From contig NZ_CP016353.1 of NCBI RefSeq assembly GCF_002240355.1, forward strand, positions 496,001 through 560,000: a DNA stretch of 64,000 nt. Direction: 5' to 3'. The notes under the pieces were generated by a model. It had not been told where the DNA came from and made no database searches. It was given only the letters and a program-made list of their open reading frames with translations. Position 1 is the stretch's first letter. Each line of letters starts with the position of its first letter. Made by a program: the position numbers and the translations under genes. The DNA comes from Prauserella marina. Lineage in GTDB: Bacteria > Actinomycetota > Actinomycetes > Mycobacteriales > Pseudonocardiaceae. Of this stretch, positions 1 through 8,059 are shown in pieces.

Positions 1-623
1 ACGGGAGCCCATTCGCAGCGGGCGCCGTCCGACGTGCACACCTTGACCGTGTAGTTGCCGCTGCCCTTCCCCGCGAGGCCCTTGCGCGATGGCAGCGCGA
101 CGAAATGGTCCCGCTCGGTGATCACGTGCCCGTTGGCCGTCGTCCCGCCGACAAGGCCCTCCCTCGTCGCGAAGACCCGGTATGTCGTCGGAGCACTGAG
201 CCTCGCCTCCGGCCTCGGCTCCTCCCACGCCGTCATGTCCACGGCGGCGAGTTCGTCCGGTGCGGACACGACGAGCCGGGTTTGCACCGTCCGCGTCGAT
301 TCGGGGAGCACGGCCGGTGCGTCGACAGGCACCGGAATCCATTCGGACCAGGTGCCGTCGGCCCGTTGCCCTCGAACGTCGACCGAACCACCGCTCGCCT
401 CTTTCGCGGTGACCATGTTGACCTCGGCGCCGAGTTCTTCGGCAGCGAACTCGTGCACGGCGACCCGCTGAGCGCTCGTCGTGCCGAACGTGAGGTCGCG
501 GCCGTCGGGGGCAGGCAACGTCCAGGACACCGTTTCCGACGCGCGAACCGGTTCCGAAAGCAGGGTCATTGCCAGTGCCGCGACCGCGCTCAATGCCAGT
601 GACCTGCGTCTTCGCTGTTTCAT
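1..623 (-). CDS. Secreted protein of unknown function, 3' end beyond the left edge
   Basis: An open frame runs from an ATG at 623-621 to the window edge (about 207 codons) with no stop. It begins MKQRRRSLALSAVAALAM, a basic n-region and hydrophobic core followed by small residues (LLSEPVRASE), which reads as a Sec signal peptide with cleavage near residue 27. The mature part is Ser/Thr/Ala-rich. Its last visible stretch (GHVITERDHFVALPSRKGL, then a paired-cysteine segment VCTSDGARCEWAPV) resembles a beta-barrel module seen in secreted proteins of Pseudonocardiaceae, though I cannot name the family with certainty. It may bind or remodel cell wall, but this is inference. It lies 74 bp downstream of menE on the same strand. 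The plus-strand frames opposite it look like shadows. Confidence 0.7.
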   Translation of the reverse strand, partial: MKQRRRRSLALSAVAALAMTLLSEPVRASETVSWTLPAPDGRDLTFGTTSAQRVAVHEFAAEELGAEVNMVTAKEASGGSVDVRGQRADGTWSEWIPVPVDAPAVLPESTRTVQTRLVVSAPDELAAVDMTAWEEPRPEARLSAPTTYRVFATREGLVGGTTANGHVITERDHFVALPSRKGLAGKGSGNYTVKVCTSDGARCEWAP

Positions 624-697
624 GCGGTCAGCCAACGCGGCTTTGGCGATAAGTCAACGAGCCCGCGCGCAGTGTCGCGGGACGCCAGTCGGCCGAG

Positions 698-1837
698 CTA
701 CCCCAGCAGGGTGGTCCTCACCCCGGACCGGTCGATCTTGCCCGGACCGATGAGCGGAAGCCTCGCGACGAACCGCACCCGCTTCGGCACGTGTGCCGCT
801 CCCAGTTCGGCTCGCACCGCGGCGAGCAGGTCGGCGACCGGCGGCGCCTCGCCATCCGGTACGACGGCCGCGGCGACGAGCTGCCCCCACTCCGCATCGG
901 GGAGGCCGACGACGCAGACGGAGCGAACCCCGGGCTGACGGGAGAGCACCCGCTCGACCGCGCCCGCCGGGACCTTGACCCCACCGGTGTTGATCACGTC
1001 GTCGACCCTGCCGAGCACGCTGAGCCTGCCATCGGCGTCGAGCGCGCCGAGGTCACTCGTAAGGAACCAGCCCGAGGAGAACGCGGCAGCCGTGAGATCG
1101 GGCCGCAGCCGGTAGCCGTGCGTCAGCACCGGCCCCGCGATCTCGATGCGATCGCCCTCGCCGAGCCTGACCCGCACGCCGTCGAGCGGACGGCCGTCGT
1201 AAACGCAGCCACTCGCGGTCTCACTCATGCCGTAGGCGGGCACCACCCGTACGCCCGCTTGCTCCGCGCGGGACCTGAGCCGGTCGTCGAGCGCGGCACC
1301 ACCGAGTACGACGGCGGAGAACCCCGCCAGCTCGCTGTTTCCGGCGTCGAGCAGTCTGCCCAACTGGGTCGGAACCAGAGCCGTGTAGTGCGGGCCCGTC
1401 TCCGCGAGCAGCGAGCGCGCGGCAACGGCGAACGCGCCGGGATCGAATCCCGCCGACATGTCCAGCACGGTCGGTGCCGTCCCCGCCTGGTGCGCGCGCA
1501 CCAGCACCTGTAGCCCGCCGATGTAGTTGGCAGGAGTGGCGAGCAGCCACCTGCCCTCGCCGCCGAGCCGGTCGTGTGTGGCCATCGCCGAGGCAAGCAA
1601 CGCCGACGCCGACAGCAGCACCCCTTTCGGGCCGCCCGTCGAACCCGACGTCGGCATGATCACCGCGGTACCCGGCTCGACCGGCTGCTCGGCAGCCATC
1701 GCGGCGAGCACGTCACCCGCGGCCGGGTTGCGCTGGTCGAGCGGCAACACCGCGGGTCCGCCGTCGAGCGCGGTCAGCACGGCGTCTCGCAGCTCGGCGA
1801 CGCGCTCAGGTGAGCCGTCGGTCCAGACGACCCGCAT
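698..1837 (-). CDS. menE: o-succinylbenzoate--CoA ligase (MenE)
   Basis: Activates o-succinylbenzoate to its CoA thioester using ATP, in menaquinone synthesis in the cytosol. The 379-residue protein is a compact ANL-superfamily enzyme. It has the P-loop-like TSGSTGGPKG (about residues 63-72), the adenylate-binding YGMSETASG (202-210), the hinge-region TSDLGALDADGRLSVLGRVD (260-279) and a C-terminal GPGKIDR whose Lys (about 367) is the usual catalytic lysine. Its length fits the short actinobacterial MenE form. The ATG shares one base with the TGA of menB upstream, so translation is probably coupled to it. The adjacent MenB uses its product, which supports the assignment over a general fatty acyl-CoA ligase. 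Confidence 0.93.
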   Translation of the reverse strand: MRVVWTDGSPERVAELRDAVLTALDGGPAVLPLDQRNPAAGDVLAAMAAEQPVEPGTAVIMPTSGSTGGPKGVLLSASALLASAMATHDRLGGEGRWLLATPANYIGGLQVLVRAHQAGTAPTVLDMSAGFDPGAFAVAARSLLAETGPHYTALVPTQLGRLLDAGNSELAGFSAVVLGGAALDDRLRSRAEQAGVRVVPAYGMSETASGCVYDGRPLDGVRVRLGEGDRIEIAGPVLTHGYRLRPDLTAAAFSSGWFLTSDLGALDADGRLSVLGRVDDVINTGGVKVPAGAVERVLSRQPGVRSVCVVGLPDAEWGQLVAAAVVPDGEAPPVADLLAAVRAELGAAHVPKRVRFVARLPLIGPGKIDRSGVRTTLLG

Positions 1838-2760
1838 CAGTAGTAGTAGGGATGGGCCGACCAGTCGGGATCGCGCTTCTCAAGGAACGCGTCCCTGCCC
1901 TCGACGGCCTCGTCCTGCAAGTAGGCCAGCCGGGTCGTCTCGCCCGCGAAGACCTGCTGACCGACGAGCCCGTCGTCGATCAGGTTGAACGCGTACTTCA
2001 GCATGCGCTGTGCCGTCGGCGACTTGCCGAGCACGCCGAAAGCCCACTCCAGTGCCTCCGCCTCAAGCGACTCGTGCGCGACGGCGGCGTTGACCGCACC
2101 CATCGCCTGTGCCTGCTCGGCGGTGTAGGACTTGCCGAGGAAGAAGATCTCCCTCGCGAACTTCTGGCCGACCTGCCTTGCCAGATACGCCGAACCGAAC
2201 CCGCCGTCGAACGAACCCACGTCGGCGTCGGTCTGCTTGAACATCGCGTGCTCCGCCGAAGCCAGCGTGAGATCACACACCACGTGCAGCGAATGCCCTC
2301 CACCGGCCGCCCAGCCAGGCACGACCGCGATCACGACCTTGGGCATGAAGCGGATCAACCGCTGTACCTCCAGGATGTGCAGCCTGCCCGCCCTCGCCGG
2401 ATCGACAGTGTCGGACGTCTCGCCGCTCGCGTACTGATACCCGGTCCGGCCACGAATACGCTGGTCACCACCGGAACAAAACGCCCATCCGCCGTCTTTC
2501 GGCGAGGGGCCGTTTCCGGTGAGCAGGACGCAGCCGACATCAGGGCTCATCCTGGCGTGGTCCAAGGCGCGGTACAGCTCGTCGACCGTGTGCGGGCGGA
2601 AGGCGTTGCGCACCTCGGGCCGATCGAAAGCCACCCGCACGACGCGTTTTCCCGACCGGGTTCGCGTGGAACGGTGGTAGGTGATGTCGGTGAAGTCGAA
2701 TCCTTCGACCTCGGTCCACTCGGCGGGGTCGAACAGTTCCGATACCTGGGCGTCATGCAC
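1837..2760 (-). CDS. menB: 1,4-dihydroxy-2-naphthoyl-CoA synthase (MenB)
   Basis: Crotonase-fold enzyme that cyclises o-succinylbenzoyl-CoA to 1,4-dihydroxy-2-naphthoyl-CoA. Diagnostic MenB segments are present: AFCSGGDQRIRGRTGYQYAS, then GWAAGGGHSLHVVCDLTLAS (oxyanion region) and FKQTDADVGSFDGGFGSAYL with the conserved aspartates. The C-terminal tail ending DWSAHPYYY is also typical. I prefer the GTG at 2760 (307 aa, beginning VHDAQVSELFDPAEW). A TATTCT hexamer ends 7 bases before it, suggesting a leaderless mRNA. The in-frame ATG at 2811 has no visible ribosome-binding site and adds 17 residues that do not resemble MenB. It forms a two-gene operon with menE and diverges from menD. Confidence 0.95.
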   Translation of the reverse strand: MHDAQVSELFDPAEWTEVEGFDFTDITYHRSTRTRSGKRVVRVAFDRPEVRNAFRPHTVDELYRALDHARMSPDVGCVLLTGNGPSPKDGGWAFCSGGDQRIRGRTGYQYASGETSDTVDPARAGRLHILEVQRLIRFMPKVVIAVVPGWAAGGGHSLHVVCDLTLASAEHAMFKQTDADVGSFDGGFGSAYLARQVGQKFAREIFFLGKSYTAEQAQAMGAVNAAVAHESLEAEALEWAFGVLGKSPTAQRMLKYAFNLIDDGLVGQQVFAGETTRLAYLQDEAVEGRDAFLEKRDPDWSAHPYYY

Positions 2761-2767
2761 GCTTGGG

Positions 2768-2796
2768 AGAATATGCGGTGCGCGGGTGGCAATGAA
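2768..2796 (-). promoter_or_regulatory. Predicted menBE promoter, leaderless
   Basis: Reading the minus strand, TTCATT (2796-2791) is followed after 17 bases by TATTCT (2773-2768). The expected transcription start, 7 bases past the hexamer, falls at 2761, one base before the GTG chosen for menB. No Shine-Dalgarno sequence precedes that GTG, consistent with a leaderless transcript. Confidence 0.45.
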
Positions 2797-2892
2797 GGCC
2801 GCCGGTGACATGGCCCGCGGTGGTGAGTCGATGAAGGCGTACGGGAACTGCCGACGGAAAGGAACGCACGTGAGCGCTCAGAGGACTTCCAG

Positions 2893-4563
2893 GTGAATCC
2901 CTCCACCGCGCAGGCACGGGTCATCGTCGACGAACTCGTGCGCAACACCGTCTCCCACGTCGTGCTCAGCCCAGGCTCACGTAACGCCCCGCTCTCGCTC
3001 GCGCTCTACGACGCCGCCGCGGCAGGCAAGCTGAGCCTGCACGTCCGCGTCGACGAACGGGGCGCCGCCTTCCTCGCGCTCGGTATCGCCGCGCGCACCG
3101 GAAGGCCCGTCGCCGTCGTGTGCACCTCGGGTACCGCCGCGGCCAACTTTCACCCGGCCGTGCTCGAAGCCGACCGTGCCGGAGTGCCGTTGATCGTGCT
3201 GACCGCCGACCGGCCGCCCGAACTGAGGGCAGCCGGTGCCAACCAGGTCATCGACCAGCAGAACCTCTACGGCAATGCCGTTCGCTACTTCGACGAGCTC
3301 GCGGTCGCCGAGCGCAGGGCCGGCCAGAACGCGTACTGGCGCAGCCAGATTTGCAGGGCGTGGAACGCCGCGTACGGCGAGTGGCGGTGTGGCCCCGTCC
3401 ACCTGAACATTCCCTTTCGCGAACCCCTGGTGCCCGACGGGGAGGAACGCTGGTTCGAATCCCTCGACGGAAGGCCCCGTGGCGCGAGGTGGACCGAGCT
3501 GCCCGACTTCGGCGCGCTCCCTTCGTTCGTCGTGCCCTCGGCTCGCCACGGACTCGTCATCGCCTGCGACGCCGGCGTGCGGGCGGCCAGCGAATGGGCC
3601 GAACAGCACAACTGGCCCGTCGTCTCGGAAACGGGAGGACTCGGTCTTGGCGGATCGACCGCGATCGCCGGAGGAGCCTGGCTGCTGGCCGTCGAGGAAT
3701 TCCTCGCGGAACACACCCCCGAACAGGTCCTGTGCATCGGAAGGCCGACCGTGTTCAGGCAGGTGCAGCGGCTGCTGTCGGATCCAGCCGTCGAGGTGTT
3801 GCTCGTGCGGCCCGACTCGGACTGGCCCGCACCGGCGCACAACGTGCGGCAGGTCGGCCAGTGGTTCGACGAACCGGCGAAGCCTGCCGACCCGGAATGG
3901 CTCGCGAGCTGGCGCAGAGCCGATGCCGCCGCGACGGAGGCCGTCAGGGCCACCTTGGCGGAGGAACCGTGGCCAAGCGGGCTGCGGGTAGCCGGCGAAC
4001 TGGTGCGCGAACTACCGGATGATTCGCTGCTCGTCGTCGGTTCCTCGAACCCGGCCCGCGACGTCGCGCTCGCCGGAGGGCTGCGGCCGGACGTGCTCGT
4101 CCACCGCAACAGGGGAGTCGCGGGCATCGACGGCACCGTCTCCACCGCGATCGGCGCCGCCACCGTGCACAGGGGGCCCTCCTACGCGCTGCTCGGCGAC
4201 CTGACCTTCCTGCACGACATCAACGGCCTGCTCACCGGGCCGGCCGAGCTGCGGCCCGACCTCACCATCGTCGTCGTCAATGACGACGGGGGCGGCATCT
4301 TCTCGCTGCTCGAACAGGGCGCGCCCGAGCACAGCGCCAGTTTCGAACGGGTATTCGGCACCCCGCACGGCGCCGACCTTTCCGCGCTCTGCGCCGGATA
4401 CCGCGTGCCGCACACCCTCGCCGAAACCCTCACCGAGTTCAGGGCCGCGCTGCGGCCCCGGCCGGGACTGCGGGTCGTCGAGGTCAAGGTCGACCGGTCA
4501 CGGCACCGCGACCTGCACGCGAGGCTGCGCTCCGCCGTCGCCGAGGCCGTCACCGGCGAATAG
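2893..4563 (+). CDS. menD: SEPHCHC synthase (MenD)
   Basis: ThDP-dependent enzyme that adds 2-oxoglutarate-derived succinic semialdehyde to isochorismate, the committed step of menaquinone synthesis. The 556 residues show the MenD N-terminal motif LSPGSRNAPLSLAL, the ThDP-activating glutamate region HVRVDERGAAFLALG, and the C-terminal ThDP/Mg2+ site GDLTFLHDINGL followed by VVVNDDGGGIFSLLEQ. Length is normal for the family. The GTG start is supported by an AGAGGA about 7 bases upstream. It diverges from menBE, so the window holds menB, D, E and G, but menF, H, C and A are not seen here. Confidence 0.95.
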   Translation: MNPSTAQARVIVDELVRNTVSHVVLSPGSRNAPLSLALYDAAAAGKLSLHVRVDERGAAFLALGIAARTGRPVAVVCTSGTAAANFHPAVLEADRAGVPLIVLTADRPPELRAAGANQVIDQQNLYGNAVRYFDELAVAERRAGQNAYWRSQICRAWNAAYGEWRCGPVHLNIPFREPLVPDGEERWFESLDGRPRGARWTELPDFGALPSFVVPSARHGLVIACDAGVRAASEWAEQHNWPVVSETGGLGLGGSTAIAGGAWLLAVEEFLAEHTPEQVLCIGRPTVFRQVQRLLSDPAVEVLLVRPDSDWPAPAHNVRQVGQWFDEPAKPADPEWLASWRRADAAATEAVRATLAEEPWPSGLRVAGELVRELPDDSLLVVGSSNPARDVALAGGLRPDVLVHRNRGVAGIDGTVSTAIGAATVHRGPSYALLGDLTFLHDINGLLTGPAELRPDLTIVVVNDDGGGIFSLLEQGAPEHSASFERVFGTPHGADLSALCAGYRVPHTLAETLTEFRAALRPRPGLRVVEVKVDRSRHRDLHARLRSAVAEAVTGE

Positions 4564-4614
4564 CCTCCTTTCAGCCGTGTCGGGCATGGAGAAAGCTCGC
4601 TACGTTGATCGGCC

Positions 4615-6120
4615 ATGCGGCTTCACACCCGCGCCGGATACGGCGCCGTCGCGACGGGTCTCGCGACCGTTCTGCTGGCAACCTCCGCGAGCGCGGCCAA
4701 CGGGCCAGGCGCTCCCGGTGCCGGCGATCCGTACTACCCGGGAGCGGGCAACGGCGGTTACGACGTTGCCCACTACGACATCCGCCTCACCTACCACCCC
4801 GAAACCGACCGGCTCGCGGGTACGACGACCATCCTCGCGACGACGACACAGGAGCTGACGCGCTTCAACCTCGACTTCGGGCTGAACGTCGAATCCGTTC
4901 GCGTCAACAACGCGCCCGCCAGGTTCGAGAAGGACGACGCCGACGTCAGCGAACTCGTCGTCACCCCGCGCCAACCGTTGCGGAAGAACCAGTTCGTCAC
5001 CGTCGTCGTCAAGTACGCCGACACGCCTTCCGAGGTGAGTATCGACGGCTTCACGGCGTGGAAGAAGACACCGACCGGCGCGCTCGCCGTCGATCAGCCG
5101 AGCATCGCCGAATGGTGGTTCCCCTCCAACGATCACCCCACCGACAAGGCGACCTACGACGTGTCCGTCGAGGTACCCGACGACGTTTCCGCGCTGTCCA
5201 ACGGAACTCTCGTGCGCAAGACCCAACAGCGACAGGGCTGGACGCGATGGAACTGGCGAAGCACCGAGCCACAGGCCACCTATCTCGCGTTCCTCGCGGT
5301 GGGCGACTTCGAGGTGCTTGAGTCGACCACCCCGTCCGGGCAGCCGTTCATCACCGCGTACGACCCTTCGCTCGGCGCGAGCCTTCCCGCCGCGAAGGCG
5401 AGCATCGAACGGTCGCCGGAGATGGTCGAATTCCTCGAAGGGTTCTTCGGTCCCTACCCGTTCGAAGCGCAGGGCGGGATCGCGACGAACGGGCTCGGCT
5501 TCGCGCTGGAGAACCAGACGAGGTCGGTCTACGACGGGGCGTTCTTCCGGTCCGGCACCAACATGTCCGTCGTCGCGCACGAGAACGCACACCAGTGGTT
5601 CGGTGATTCGGTCGCGCTCGGCGCGTGGAGCGATATCTGGCTCAACGAGGGCTTCGCCAGCTACTCCGAGTACCTGTGGTCGGAATACGCGGGCGAGGGC
5701 ACAGCCGACGAACTCGCCCAATACATCTACGACTCGTTCCCGGCCGACGACGAGTTCTGGCAGGTCCTTCCCGGCGATCCCGGCGCGGACAACCAGTTCC
5801 ACGCGGCCGTCTACGACAGGGGTGCGCTCGCCGTGCACGCCCTGCGCAAGGCCGTCGGCGACGAGACTTTCTTCACCATCCTGCGCACCTGGCTTGAGGA
5901 GAAGAAGGACGGCCACGGCACGATCCCCGAGTTCATCGCGCTGGCGGAGAAACTGTCGGGGCAGCAGCTCGACGACGTCTTCGAAACGTGGTTGTTCACG
6001 GCTGGCAAACCCTTGGAGGGACCCAACGGCGCGGTGACCGCACGTAGTGGTCCGGTGGAACAACCCGAGTCGTACCCGATGATCCGGCACACGCACGAAC
6101 TGCTCGCGGCCGGGCACTGA
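4615..6120 (+). CDS. Secreted M1-family zinc metallopeptidase
   Basis: Predicted exported aminopeptidase-like enzyme. Residues 1-28 (MRLHTRAGYGAVATGLATVL and on to ASA) form a signal peptide. An N-terminal beta domain covers about 45-230 and the thermolysin-like domain follows. The zinc site is HENAH (322-326) with the third ligand in NEGFASY (Glu about 345). The usual GAMEN exopeptidase motif is replaced by GFALENQ (about 295-301). At 501 residues it lacks the large C-terminal helical domain of PepN, as in the shorter secreted actinobacterial M1 group. A TACGTT hexamer (4601-4606) ends 8 bases before the ATG and no ribosome-binding site is evident, so the mRNA may be nearly leaderless. A strong hairpin follows the stop. 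Confidence 0.88.
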   Translation: MRLHTRAGYGAVATGLATVLLATSASAANGPGAPGAGDPYYPGAGNGGYDVAHYDIRLTYHPETDRLAGTTTILATTTQELTRFNLDFGLNVESVRVNNAPARFEKDDADVSELVVTPRQPLRKNQFVTVVVKYADTPSEVSIDGFTAWKKTPTGALAVDQPSIAEWWFPSNDHPTDKATYDVSVEVPDDVSALSNGTLVRKTQQRQGWTRWNWRSTEPQATYLAFLAVGDFEVLESTTPSGQPFITAYDPSLGASLPAAKASIERSPEMVEFLEGFFGPYPFEAQGGIATNGLGFALENQTRSVYDGAFFRSGTNMSVVAHENAHQWFGDSVALGAWSDIWLNEGFASYSEYLWSEYAGEGTADELAQYIYDSFPADDEFWQVLPGDPGADNQFHAAVYDRGALAVHALRKAVGDETFFTILRTWLEEKKDGHGTIPEFIALAEKLSGQQLDDVFETWLFTAGKPLEGPNGAVTARSGPVEQPESYPMIRHTHELLAAGH

Positions 6121-6123
6121 CGG

Positions 6124-6162
6124 GCATTGCCGCTCTGTCTTCCCGGGGCAGAGCGGCAATGC
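6124..6162 (+). terminator. Hairpin terminator after the M1 peptidase gene
   Basis: Arms GCATTGCCGCTCTG (6124-6137) and CAGAGCGGCAATGC (6149-6162) form a perfect 14-bp stem with an 11-base loop, starting 3 bases after the stop codon. There is no downstream T-run, which is common for actinobacterial terminators. Confidence 0.7.
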
Positions 6163-6235
6163 GGTAATGCGGACACGGGGCGAACGACGCTCCCGTTATG
6201 CTCGGGCGAGCCCACCTGAGCAGCGGAAGTGAGCA

Positions 6236-6766
6236 GTGACCAAGTCAAGCCCCGGCGAACCGGTTGCGCAGCCCGTCGAGCGTGCGCGGCCTGCTGAGGC
6301 TCGCGGGAACAACAGGGCCTCGCGCATCGGTTTCGGTGCGATTCTCGCCGTCGCGGTGGTCATCACGTTGCTCGGTGTGACGCTCGTGTTCGCGGCGTTG
6401 CGTAACGACCAGGCCATTTCGGCGCATCTCGGCACCGCCAACGCACAGGTCGACCAGGTGTTGTTCGACAGGACGATCATCAGGTTCGAGACGCCCGACG
6501 GTGTCGCGCACAGTCCGGAGAACGGCGTGCTCTATCCGGGTGGGCTGAGCGCGGGCCAGCTCATCAGGATCGAGTACGACACCACGGATCCAGAGCTGGC
6601 GAAGGTCGCGGGCCGGACCTGGTTGCTGACCTTGTTGCCGGTCGGCAGCACGGTGCTCATCATGTGGCTCATCGCGGGCCCGTTGCTGTGGTGGTTGCGG
6701 AGCAAGCTGCGTGCCGAGCGCCGAGCGTCGCCCGTGGCGGCGGAAGCCGAAGCCCCGACCCCCTGA
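6236..6766 (+). CDS. DUF3592-like small membrane protein
   Basis: A 176-residue protein with a hydrophilic N-terminus, one membrane segment (about 35-57, GFGAILAVAVVITLLGVTLV), an extracytoplasmic stretch of about 70 residues, a second membrane segment (about 128-150) and a charged C-terminal tail rich in Ala/Glu. The middle part (VLFDRTIIRFETPDGVAHSP, then YPGGL and IRIEYDTTDPELAKVAGRTW) matches the pattern of DUF3592 proteins, whose function is unknown. The GTG start has GGAAGTGA about 5 bases upstream, and a TATGCT hexamer at 6197-6202 could be its -10. It follows the peptidase terminator, so it is probably transcribed alone. A 21-nt repeat array starts 20 bases after its stop. Confidence 0.72.
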   Translation: MTKSSPGEPVAQPVERARPAEARGNNRASRIGFGAILAVAVVITLLGVTLVFAALRNDQAISAHLGTANAQVDQVLFDRTIIRFETPDGVAHSPENGVLYPGGLSAGQLIRIEYDTTDPELAKVAGRTWLLTLLPVGSTVLIMWLIAGPLLWWLRSKLRAERRASPVAAEAEAPTP

Positions 6767-6786
6767 CCGACCCTCGCCGTGAGCGC

Positions 6787-6889
6787 GAGTCCCCCGTCCA
6801 GGCCGCCGAGATCCGCACTCAGGTCGGCGAGTTCCGCACTCGGGTCGGCGAGTTCCGCACTCAGGCCAGTGAGATCCGCGTTCGCGGTG
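6787..6889 (+). repeat. 21-nt tandem repeat array, copy A
   Basis: Starting from a GCGCGAGTCCCCC leader (6784-6796), four further units of 21 bases follow at 6808, 6829, 6850 and 6871, the last incomplete. Most begin GAGATCCGCACT or GAGTTCCGCACT and end in GGTCGGC or a variant. The same leader and unit recur at 9592-9682, 46416-46520 and 46883-46987. The array sits directly downstream of the DUF3592-like gene, in the same orientation as that gene. Confidence 0.85.
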
Positions 6890-7300
6890 TTCACGGTGGC
6901 AGATGCCCACTGCCGTCGATCGCTGACGCGCAGCCGCCCACCCACTGCCGACGCTCACCCACCACCGCCGACCCAGTGCCGCCGACCCAGTGCCGCCGAG
7001 GGTGATGGCCGCCCAGCCAACTCACACCCACCAAACCCAAGCCCACCGGACCCACAATCCACTGTGGACCCGAAGCCCCTGCTGCCCACAGACACAGCCC
7101 ACACAGACACAGCCGACACCAGACACGAGCGGCACGGTAGTCACCATGTCGCTGCCAGTGACAATCCCGACACGGCAAAGCAGATGTCGACCCGCCGTGA
7201 TCGCCGTCCGGGGCCGTGACCTGGTGGAGCCCTTCCCCGAGCAACCCCGGACGCGCGACCACGACCGTTGTCGCCGCACCGCGTGGGCGCGGTGTGGACC
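6890..7300. other. Intergenic stretch of degenerate simple repeats, no gene
   Basis: I see no credible coding sequence here. The sequence is C-rich on the plus strand and locally repetitive. A 14-base unit GCCGACCCAGTGCC occurs twice in tandem (6967-6980 and 6981-6994), and an ACAGACACAGCC-like motif repeats near 7085-7125. Frames crossing it encode low-complexity Pro/Thr/His or Arg-rich peptides and were not called. Confidence 0.6.
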
Positions 7301-7309
7301 TGTCGCATC

Positions 7310-7315
7310 TACACT
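7310..7315 (+). promoter_or_regulatory. Predicted -10 element of menG, leaderless
   Basis: TACACT ends 6 bases before the menG ATG at 7322. With the standard spacing the transcript would start exactly on the A of the ATG. No Shine-Dalgarno sequence is present and no clear -35 hexamer was found. Confidence 0.5.
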
Positions 7316-7321
7316 TCCGAC

Positions 7322-8020
7322 ATGTCCCGAGCGAGCCTGGATAAGGATCCTCGCGAGGTCGCTGCCATGTTCGACGGAGTCGCGGCGGGCTACGACCGCG
7401 CGAACTCGGTGATGACCTTCGGTTTCGACCGCCGTTGGCGCATCATCACGGCGAGGGTGCTCGACGCTCGTGAGGGAGAGAAGGTGCTCGACCTCGCGGC
7501 GGGCACCGGAGTCTCCACGAAGGAATACGCCCGCAACGGCGCCTGGTGCGTCGCGGCCGATTTCTCACTTGGCATGTTGAAGAGCGGGCTCGACCGCGGG
7601 GTGCCGATGGTCGCTGCCGACGCGTTGCGGTTGCCCTTTGCCGACAACAGTTTCGACGCGGCGACGATCTCTTTCGGCATCCGCAACTTCGTGGACACGA
7701 AGGCCGCTCTCGTCGAGATCGCCAGGGTGGTCAGGCCAGGTGGCCGGCTTGTGGTGTGCGAGGTGTCGACGCCGACGTTCCCGCCGATCAGGTTCCTTTA
7801 CCGCAAGGTCGTGCTGCGGGCCATGACCTGGCTCGGCCGCAGGGCTTCGTCCAACCCCGAGGCATACGGGTACCTGGCTGAGTCCATGCTCACCTGGCCC
7901 GATCAGCGCGGGCTCGGCGAGATCATCGCCGCCGCGGGCTGGACCAGCGTCGAGTGGATGAACCTCACGTTCGGTGTCGTCGCCATCCACAGGGCGAGGA
8001 AACCCGAAGCGACCGACTGA
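7322..8020 (+). CDS. menG: Demethylmenaquinone methyltransferase (MenG/UbiE)
   Basis: SAM-dependent C-methyltransferase for the last step of menaquinone synthesis, acting on membrane-embedded demethylmenaquinone. The 232-residue protein has the family opening MFDGVAAGYDRANSVMTFG, the SAM motif VLDLAAGTGVSTKE, the UbiE signature SFGIRNFVDTKAALVEIARV and the downstream RPGGRLVVCEVSTP. I start at the ATG at 7322 (MSRASLDKDPREVAAMFD), not at the in-frame GTG 54 bases upstream, because the extra residues do not resemble the family and a TACACT -10 is placed for a leaderless start at 7322. It is followed 39 bases on by the quinone-tail reductase gene, which has its own apparent promoter. Confidence 0.94.
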   Translation: MSRASLDKDPREVAAMFDGVAAGYDRANSVMTFGFDRRWRIITARVLDAREGEKVLDLAAGTGVSTKEYARNGAWCVAADFSLGMLKSGLDRGVPMVAADALRLPFADNSFDAATISFGIRNFVDTKAALVEIARVVRPGGRLVVCEVSTPTFPPIRFLYRKVVLRAMTWLGRRASSNPEAYGYLAESMLTWPDQRGLGEIIAAAGWTSVEWMNLTFGVVAIHRARKPEATD

Positions 8021-8046
8021 GCCGCATGGCCGCGCACTCCCTTCCG

Positions 8047-8052
8047 TAGACT
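8047..8052 (+). promoter_or_regulatory. Predicted -10 element of the menJ-like gene, leaderless
   Basis: TAGACT ends 7 bases before the ATG at 8060, placing the expected transcription start at 8059. No ribosome-binding site lies between them. The arrangement copies that of menG just upstream. Confidence 0.45.
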
Positions 8053-8059
8053 CGCGGAC

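Noticed and set aside
55-753. Plus-strand open frames of 90-165 codons at the left edge
   Set aside because: They are antisense to the secreted-protein gene, have Arg/Ser-rich composition and no ribosome-binding site.
4600-6159. 519-codon minus-strand frame opposite the M1 peptidase
   Set aside because: Shadow frame. The plus-strand protein has signal peptide and zinc motif, and the minus frame has neither a start signal nor family features.
6787-6889. CRISPR array
   Set aside because: The 21-nt units are contiguous with no spacers, diverged from each other, and no cas genes are nearby.
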